From: CAZOZP01 sp964584325
GTDB lineage: Bacteria; Bacteroidota; Ignavibacteria; Ignavibacteriales; Melioribacteraceae
NCBI GenBank assembly: GCA_964584325.1
Contig: CAZOZP010000030.1
Location: forward strand, 1-42,939
Direction: 5' to 3'
DNA length: 42,939 nt
Part shown: piece after piece, positions 38,496 through 42,939 of the stretch
Position numbering within the stretch: the stretch's first letter is position 1
Layout of the letters: each line of letters opens with the position of its first letter
Position numbers and translations under genes: made by a program
Notes under the pieces: model-generated
What the model saw: the letters and a program-made list of their open reading frames with translations, nothing else
What the model was told of the DNA's origin: nothing
Databases searched by the model: none

Positions 38496-40141
38496 TTTGG
38501 CAACAACGAATGCAGGAGCTAGGCATACAAGCTCGAAGCACAGGCAAATATTTATGTCCGCAATGTTCAAACAAACGGAATAATAAAACTGACAAATGCT
38601 TATCTGTTAGCTTTAACAACGACGCTATATTATACAAGTGCCACAATTGCGGTTGGAGCGGAAAGATAAATTATTCGCAATCAAATATTAGCTATTTTCC
38701 AACAAAAACGTATTTTAAGCCTTCAAAACCAGTGGTAATGGATAATAAGGCTAAGTTAATAAATTATGCGCTAAAAAGGGGTATTTCTTGCGCTACAATT
38801 GAAAAGTATAAGCTAGAACTAAACAACAAAAACGAAATTATATTTCAATATTTTAAAGATGGCGAGCTTACAAATGTAAAATATAGAACAAATTTAGGCA
38901 ACGGAAAAAAGAATTTTCGTCAAGAAAAAGACACTGAAAAAACTTTTTACGGAATGGATGAAGTAAAAGATGAAACGAAAGAATTAGTAATTGTTGAAGG
39001 CGAATGGGATGTATTAGCGTTTAGCGAAGTTGGAATCGATGCTGTAAGCGTTCCACAAGGCGCGAGCGAAAATAAGCTTGAATGTATCGAGAATTGTTGG
39101 GGGTTTTTGCAAAGATTTGAAAATTTTATTATTTGCACGGATAATGATGATGCTGGCGAGAAATTAAAACATAATCTAATAAACAGACTTGGAAAAGAAA
39201 AATGCAAAGTTGTTGATTGGAATTTAGGTGAACAATTAAAAGCAAAGGATGCTAACGAATTGTTGCTAATCGATAAAATTGCTCTTAAATTTCTTATTGA
39301 GAGTGCTAATTTCTTGCCAAGCGAATATATCCAGTGTTTTGGAGATTTTGAAAATGAAATATTTGATTTTTGGAAAAATGGATATGTGGAAGGTTTGTCT
39401 ACTGGTTGGAGTGAAGTTGATAATATATTTAAAATCAAATCAGGCAAGTTAATGGTTATAACAGGTATACCAAGTCGCGGAAAGAGTTTTTTTACCGATA
39501 ATTTATTATTTAATTTAACTCGGTCTAATCAATGGCGGCATTTAATTTGCTCGTTTGAAATAACCAAGACATCACATTTTGCTCGAATTGCATCGATGTT
39601 TTGCGAAAAAGCATTTAAATATTTAACTGAAAGCGAACTTAAAAACTCGATTAAATATTTGAGAGATTATTTTTTTACTTTTCAAGTTGACAGATTGTGG
39701 AATGTTGAACAGATAATCGAAGAGGCAGAAATTGCTATTAAGAAATACGGCATTAAGACACTTGTTATAGATCCATATTCTAGACTAAACAATGAATTTA
39801 AAGAGCGAGAAGATTTATACATAGGCAAAATTTTAACTGAGCTTATTTTATTTGCAAAAAGGATGGACATTTTGATTATATTTATTGCTCATCCGCAAAA
39901 GATACGCGAGGCCGACAGAGTTCCGACAATGTATGACATTTCAGGCAGCTCAAATTGGTATAATCTTTGCGACTATGGAATAATCATACACAGGAATCGT
40001 AATAAAGAGACATCGCAATTAGAGGATGCTTGCCAAGTAATTGTTGCAAAGGTTAAGGATTTTGAGCTTGGAAATCCAAGCGGTGGGGTCGCTAAACTTT
40101 TTTATAACAAAAGTAAATTTAAATTGGAAAATTTAAAATGA
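38492..40141 (+). CDS. DNA primase-helicase (T7 gp4-like)
   Basis: The 549-residue protein makes primers and unwinds the fork. The N-terminal zinc domain has CPQC and CHNCGWSG. The Toprim-type primase core shows ELVIVEGEWDVLAF and FIICTDNDDAGEKL. The C-terminal DnaB-like helicase has Walker A VITGIPSRGKSFF, then ICSFEITKTSHFARI, Walker B LVIDPYSRL, and ISGSSNWYNLCDYGIIIHRN. It starts in an overlap with the initiator gene (ATG 38492). No DNA polymerase gene follows, which is unusual beside a gp4-type protein. Confidence 0.93.
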   Translation: MIWQQRMQELGIQARSTGKYLCPQCSNKRNNKTDKCLSVSFNNDAILYKCHNCGWSGKINYSQSNISYFPTKTYFKPSKPVVMDNKAKLINYALKRGISCATIEKYKLELNNKNEIIFQYFKDGELTNVKYRTNLGNGKKNFRQEKDTEKTFYGMDEVKDETKELVIVEGEWDVLAFSEVGIDAVSVPQGASENKLECIENCWGFLQRFENFIICTDNDDAGEKLKHNLINRLGKEKCKVVDWNLGEQLKAKDANELLLIDKIALKFLIESANFLPSEYIQCFGDFENEIFDFWKNGYVEGLSTGWSEVDNIFKIKSGKLMVITGIPSRGKSFFTDNLLFNLTRSNQWRHLICSFEITKTSHFARIASMFCEKAFKYLTESELKNSIKYLRDYFFTFQVDRLWNVEQIIEEAEIAIKKYGIKTLVIDPYSRLNNEFKEREDLYIGKILTELILFAKRMDILIIFIAHPQKIREADRVPTMYDISGSSNWYNLCDYGIIIHRNRNKETSQLEDACQVIVAKVKDFELGNPSGGVAKLFYNKSKFKLENLK

Positions 40142-40218
40142 ATAAATTTTATTATACTACAAAAATTGGAAGATTTATTTTTAAAATTATTACTTATTTT
40201 AAAATAAAATTTAAATAA
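40138..40218 (+). CDS. Possible micropeptide, 26 aa
   Basis: ATG 40138 to TAA 40218 overlaps the primase-helicase stop (ATGA). The peptide is basic and aromatic (YYTTKIGRFIFKIITYFKIK), membrane-active looking. No ribosome site beyond coupling with the upstream stop. Tentative. Confidence 0.25.
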   Translation: MNKFYYTTKIGRFIFKIITYFKIKFK

Positions 40219-40245
40219 CCATTTTTCCGACATCGGCAAAATGGT
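40218..40245. repeat. 28-bp inverted repeat
   Basis: ACCATTTT-t-CCG-acat-CGG-c-AAAATGGT (40218-40245): 8 and 3 paired bases around a single mismatch. No T-run follows, so it is not a terminator. A dimeric operator or hairpin is likely. GGTATC then recurs at 40243-40248 and 40257-40262. Confidence 0.7.
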
Positions 40246-40285
40246 ATCGATTTGCTGGTATCAGAAAAACGAAAAGGAATGAAAT

Positions 40286-40423
40286 ATGAAAATTCCGAAA
40301 TTTATTGCTTTTGAATATAAGACGAAAAAATTTTACAAAAACGTAAAGGAAATATATTTTGGAACAAAAAAAAGACATAACATTTCATTATACTCAGGAT
40401 GCTATGGTAAAAGATTTGATTAG
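40286..40423 (+). CDS. Small basic protein, 45 aa, overlapping the methyltransferase
   Basis: ATG 40286 follows AAAAGGAATG. The product is basic and aromatic (KIPKFIAFEYKTKKFYKNVK). Its end overlaps the next gene by 65 bases in another frame, and may couple translation of its TTG start. No family. Confidence 0.45.
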   Translation: MKIPKFIAFEYKTKKFYKNVKEIYFGTKKRHNISLYSGCYGKRFD

Positions 40424-40835
40424 TTTAATTCCTTTTGAGTTATTTGATGTTGCTCTTGATGCTGGAAGTGGTAAAAATAAAGTTTGGCAAAAAAACTGCC
40501 CAGTAAGATGTTATGAATGCGAAATTGAAGATGGAAATGATTTTTTAGAATGGAATGAAAAAATTGATTGGGTAATAGGAAATCCACCATTTCATATAAG
40601 CTGGAAATTTACAGAAAAAGCATTAACTATTGCAAATAAGGGCATAGCTTGGCTTGTAAACAATCAGGGATTGAATAGTCAATTGACTCCGAGAAGATTA
40701 GAATTTATGAAAGAAAAAGGATTTGAATTAAACCATATTAGAGTTGTTTCAGATAAAAGATGGTTTGGCCGTTATTATTTTTTAATTTTTGAAAAAAAGA
40801 AAGGATTTTTAACTTGGAAAACAAAGTCTTTTTAA
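40359..40835 (+). CDS. N6-adenine-type DNA methyltransferase
   Basis: The 158-residue product starts on TTG 40359 behind AAAGGAAAT. It has a SAM-binding motif I (LDAGSGKNKVW), a later acidic strand (CYECEIEDGNDFLEW), and the catalytic DWVIGNPPFHISW motif IV (NPPF), as in N6-adenine or N4-cytosine methylases. The end is RRLEFMKEKGFELNH, then YYFLIF. It is a compact form without a clear target-recognition domain. With the cytosine methylase (1743) it may protect phage DNA at two base types. It is followed by a sigma70 promoter. Confidence 0.85.
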   Translation: MEQKKDITFHYTQDAMVKDLISLIPFELFDVALDAGSGKNKVWQKNCPVRCYECEIEDGNDFLEWNEKIDWVIGNPPFHISWKFTEKALTIANKGIAWLVNNQGLNSQLTPRRLEFMKEKGFELNHIRVVSDKRWFGRYYFLIFEKKKGFLTWKTKSF

Positions 40836-40867
40836 TTTCTTATCGACAAACTAACATTTTAAAAAAG

Positions 40868-40896
40868 TTGACAATGTTGTTTTAATGTGTTATTAT
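40868..40896 (+). promoter_or_regulatory. Consensus sigma70 promoter, copy 2
   Basis: TTGACA (40868-40873), 17 bases, TATTAT (40891-40896). The core, the following leader and the AAAAGGGAGGGAACAATG translation signal closely repeat the 30427 region. It drives the ERF and repeat-module genes. Confidence 0.88.
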
Positions 40897-40939
40897 TGTA
40901 TCAAGAGCAGCAATAAAGCTAGCCAAAAGGGAGGGAACA

Positions 40940-41089
40940 ATGGAAAAAGAAAAAGAACAAAAGCAAGAGATTGAAAAAGAGGAATTTGATGTTGACAATG
41001 CAGTTGATAGGCTGCGATATAAACGTAATTTTGAATATAACGATAGATTACGTGAGATTCAGAATTCTTATGATTCGAGGTGGGATTGA
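40940..41089 (+). CDS. Small acidic-basic protein, 49 aa
   Basis: ATG 40940 to TGA 41089, preceded by AGGGAGG, first gene of the promoter at 40868. The product is highly charged (EKEKEQKQEIEKEEFDVDNA, then RLRYKRNFEYNDRLREI). It overlaps the next start (TGATG). No family recognised; it is in the same position as the first gene of the 30427 promoter but is not similar in sequence. Confidence 0.65.
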   Translation: MEKEKEQKQEIEKEEFDVDNAVDRLRYKRNFEYNDRLREIQNSYDSRWD

Positions 41090-41265
41090 TGACTTTAGAA
41101 ACAATTAAATATACCTTAACAGATTTAATCACTAAAACAGAAAAAGAATTTGGAGAAAATTTTATAAAAAAGCAAATTTTAAATTATAGAGAAAATAAAA
41201 GGGATGGATTTTTAGAGAGATATTATAGATTTTGTAAGGTGTTAAAAAATAAGAGAGGGAATTAA
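41089..41265 (+). CDS. Hypothetical helical protein, 58 aa
   Basis: I chose ATG 41089 (TGATG overlap) over an upstream frame at 41080. The product is charged and helical (TIKYTLTDLITKTEKEFGEN, then FLERYYRFCKVLKNKRG). It may be a helper of the ERF annealing protein because of its position, but there is no motif to support a function. Confidence 0.6.
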   Translation: MTLETIKYTLTDLITKTEKEFGENFIKKQILNYRENKRDGFLERYYRFCKVLKNKRGN

Positions 41266-41267
41266 AA

Positions 41268-41888
41268 ATGGAAAAAATGAAAAATTTATTACAAAAATTA
41301 AATGATTTTAGGCAAATTGTAGGGAATGTAAAAAAAAATGCTACGAATCCATTTCATAAAAGTAAGTATGCAACTTTAGAAAGTGTTTTAGATACAATAG
41401 AAGAGCCGTTAAACAAAAGCGGAATTGGTTATCATCAAATAATAAAATTAAATGAAGGATGTTATTATTTAGTAACTACTATTTATGATTTAGAAAATAC
41501 AACTGACATTTTAGATAGTTGGATTCCTTTGCTGTTTGTATCAGATATGCAAAAGCTGGGCAGTGCTATAACTTATGCTAGGAGATATGGACTTGTAAGT
41601 ATTTTAGGATTAGAGCAAGAAGATGATGACGCTAATTTAACATTACAAACACAGCTTTATAAAAAAGAAGATGTTAAAAATACAAATCAAAAAATTATAA
41701 AATTAACAGACATACCAGATAAAAAAGGAAAAGATGCTGGCAAAACTTGGTCTGAGTTATTAGATGATGTATCAAAATTACAAAGATTAAATAGTTATAA
41801 ATCTTGGTGGCAAAAAGAAAAAAATGTTGAAATAGTTTTAGACAATGATTTCCAAAAATTAGTTGATGATATGGAGGTTGGACTATGA
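41268..41888 (+). CDS. ERF-family single-strand annealing recombinase
   Basis: The 206-residue protein anneals complementary single strands in phage recombination and genome circularisation. The ERF core is visible: ATNPFHKSKYATLESVLDTI, EEPLNKSGIGYHQII, then the characteristic KLGSAITYARRYGLVSILGL ('G.a.TYaRRY.l..llGi..ed'), and QEDDDAN. ATG 41268 follows AGAGAGGGA. With RusA it makes a minimal recombination system. No exonuclease partner is visible nearby. Confidence 0.9.
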   Translation: MEKMKNLLQKLNDFRQIVGNVKKNATNPFHKSKYATLESVLDTIEEPLNKSGIGYHQIIKLNEGCYYLVTTIYDLENTTDILDSWIPLLFVSDMQKLGSAITYARRYGLVSILGLEQEDDDANLTLQTQLYKKEDVKNTNQKIIKLTDIPDKKGKDAGKTWSELLDDVSKLQRLNSYKSWWQKEKNVEIVLDNDFQKLVDDMEVGL

Positions 41889-42034
41889 AAAATAAAAAAA
41901 TGACTCCACAGGAAATACACGAAATTTTAATTGAGCAGGATAAAGAACGAAGAAAATTTGAAAGACAGCAAAAGAGATGGGTGCTTGAACAAATACAAAA
42001 ATATTCAAGTTTAAAGTTGATAAATACGTTATAA
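41885..42034 (+). CDS. Small helical protein, 49 aa
   Basis: ATG 41885 to TAA 42034, in ATGA overlap with the ERF stop. The product is charged and helical (PQEIHEILIEQDKERRKFER, then QQKRWVLEQIQKYSSLK). No family is recognised. It lies between ERF and the repeat module. Confidence 0.6.
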   Translation: MKNKKMTPQEIHEILIEQDKERRKFERQQKRWVLEQIQKYSSLKLINTL

Positions 42035-42047
42035 AAAGGAGCTTAAT

Positions 42048-42374
42048 ATGGAAAAAATTAAATTTTTACAACAAGGGGATGTTTTAATTAAAAGAATTGA
42101 TATATTACCAAAACAATTAAAAAATAAATTTGACGCAAGAGGATTTGTATTTGCTGAAGGTGAGGCAACAGGACATTATCATGCAGTAAAAAATAATGAT
42201 AAATGCCAATTATTGGTTGATAAAAATGGAAAAATGTATTTTAAAAATGAAATTCCAGTTGAAATACAACATCAAGAACATCATACAATAGAAATTCCTT
42301 CAGGTATTTGGGAAATTGAAAAGGTTCGCGAATACGACCATTTTAGCGAAGAGATTAGAGAGGTAATAGACTAA
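42048..42374 (+). CDS. Conserved HxH / HEH phage protein paired with the repeat protein
   Basis: The 108-residue product has QGDVLIKRIDILP near the start, then AEGEATGHYHAV, and IQHQEHHTIEIPSGIWEIEK followed by REYDHF. I recognise this as a widespread small protein ('QGDV...GEatGH.Ha...HeEH..i.iP.G.w.v..qREy') often next to DUF6745 repeat proteins in bacteria and phages. The His-rich motifs suggest a cupin-like metal fold, unproven. ATG 42048 follows AAAAGGAG. The stop overlaps the next start (TAATG). Confidence 0.8.
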   Translation: MEKIKFLQQGDVLIKRIDILPKQLKNKFDARGFVFAEGEATGHYHAVKNNDKCQLLVDKNGKMYFKNEIPVEIQHQEHHTIEIPSGIWEIEKVREYDHFSEEIREVID

Positions 42375-42939
42375 TGATTAAAAAATTTACTCCATTGCAA
42401 GAACAGCAATTATTAGAATTTAAAAAAGAATGTTTGTTAAAAGGTTATAGAACTGACAATATAGATAAAGAAAAATTAATTAGGGATATTTCAATTTTAT
42501 ATAAAAAAATAGATAAAAAAATACCTTATTTTTGGTTTTGCGACAGTCCTTTTCAAATTCAAATTTTTATAAATTTATTAAAATGGGCTAATCTAGGGAA
42601 TAATCTAGTGGCGAATCTAGAGGAGAATCTAAGGGAGAATCTATGGGAGAATCTAAGGGAGAATCTAAGGGCTAATCTAAGGGAGAATCTATGGGCTAAT
42701 CTAGTGGCGAATCTAGGGGAGAATCTAAGGGAGAATCTAGGGGAGAATCTAGGGGAGAATCTAAGGGAGAATCTAGGGGAGAATCTAAGGGAGAATCTAG
42801 ATACTAATCTTGGGGCTAGTCTAGTGGAAAATCTAACTACTAATCTAAGGGCGAATCTAGGGAATAATCTAAGGAATAATCTAGGGGCGAATCTAGGGAA
42901 TAATCTAAGGAATAATCTAGGGGCGAATCTAGGGAATAA
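42374..42939 (+). CDS. DUF6745-type tetrapeptide-repeat protein, N-terminal part (continues at base 56)
   Basis: ATG 42374 overlaps the preceding stop. About 70 residues (FTPLQEQQLLEFKKECLLKG, then FWFCDSPFQIQIFINLLKW) precede the repeat array at 42587. The array has 29 complete four-residue units (AxNL type: ANLG, ENLR, ENLW, NNLR) before the contig ends. Asn-Leu is nearly invariant and is written AATCTA in almost all copies. The frame continues at the window's left edge. Total product about 415 residues, but the copy number may be wrong because the assembly overlap lies in the array. Function unknown. Confidence 0.87.
   Translation, partial: MIKKFTPLQEQQLLEFKKECLLKGYRTDNIDKEKLIRDISILYKKIDKKIPYFWFCDSPFQIQIFINLLKWANLGNNLVANLEENLRENLWENLRENLRANLRENLWANLVANLGENLRENLGENLGENLRENLGENLRENLDTNLGASLVENLTTNLRANLGNNLRNNLGANLGNNLRNNLGANLGN
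42587..42939 (+). repeat. 12-bp tandem repeat array with 36-bp higher order
   Basis: 29 full units of 12 bases around an almost fixed AATCTA core, continuing for about three more units after the left edge (to about base 89). The last units form 36-base blocks (GANL-GNNL-RNNL). Few synonymous differences suggest recent expansion. Unit count may be collapsed. Confidence 0.95.
42885..42939. repeat. Terminal direct repeat, right copy (circularisation overlap)
   Basis: Identical to bases 1-55. See the left copy; trimming one copy gives a 42,884-bp circle. Confidence 0.85.

Noticed and set aside
38947..39447. 166-codon minus-strand frame inside the primase-helicase
   Set aside because: The + strand Toprim and helicase motifs fix the true frame; the reverse frame has low-complexity Ser/Phe/Leu composition.
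42587..42939. Classical pentapeptide-repeat protein
   Set aside because: The unit is four residues (12 bases), not five; A(D/N)LxX periodicity is absent.

Overview
The window is an almost complete, circularly assembled genome of a short-tailed (podovirus-type) bacteriophage. It is strongly AT-rich, uses the standard bacterial code (TAA, TGA and TAG all end recognisable genes), and every gene I can support is on the + strand. The last 55 bases equal the first 55 bases. One reading frame leaves the right edge and re-enters at the left edge in frame once this overlap is removed, so the molecule is probably circular or circularly permuted, about 42,884 bp. The host is not identifiable from sequence. 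An AT-rich Gram-negative bacterium fits, and a secreted kinase/effector-like protein (35428-36978) hints at a host that lives with eukaryotic cells; that is inference.

Layout. 42048-42939 plus 1-737: a two-gene module of a small HxH/HEH protein and a tetrapeptide-repeat protein of the DUF6745 type, interrupted by the contig ends. 754-3974: small early-type genes, including a C5-cytosine methyltransferase that seems to start on ATA, a RusA-like resolvase and several Cys-rich or membrane mini-proteins. 3975-4742: a non-coding, hairpin-rich region that may encode a large structured RNA. 4743-8023: small and large terminase; the large subunit carries a 344-residue class 3 intein with a LAGLIDADG endonuclease inside its Walker A motif. 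7956-13888: GNAT-like protein, portal, Bbp19-like protein, scaffold, major capsid protein, Bbp16-like cement protein and probable decoration proteins. 13939-27938: T7-like tail tubular proteins A and B, internal virion proteins including a 2234-residue polyvalent protein with ADP-ribosyltransferase-like and metallopeptidase-like parts, and a T7-type tail fibre. 27946-29923: lysis region with two peptidases and two small membrane proteins, ended by strong terminators.

30121-36978: accessory region opened by two promoters. It contains a SNF2-like helicase, an IbrA-like PP-loop protein and an IbrB-like ParB protein in one overlapping operon, then a run of tiny membrane proteins and the secreted APH-fold protein. 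37020-40141: a second structured RNA with its own promoter and terminator, a DUF6291-type replication initiator with 11-bp iterons inside its coding sequence (likely the origin), and a T7 gp4-like primase-helicase. 40286-42374: an N6-adenine methyltransferase, a copy of the promoter used at 30427, and an ERF-family annealing protein.

The phage has primase-helicase, initiator, RusA and ERF, but I see no DNA polymerase, RNA polymerase, integrase or CI-type repressor. It probably uses the host replicase and sigma70 RNA polymerase and is probably not a classical integrating phage. The most unusual items are the tetrapeptide-repeat module, the helicase-IbrA-IbrB operon, the secreted kinase/effector, the two structured RNA regions, the iterons and the ATA start.
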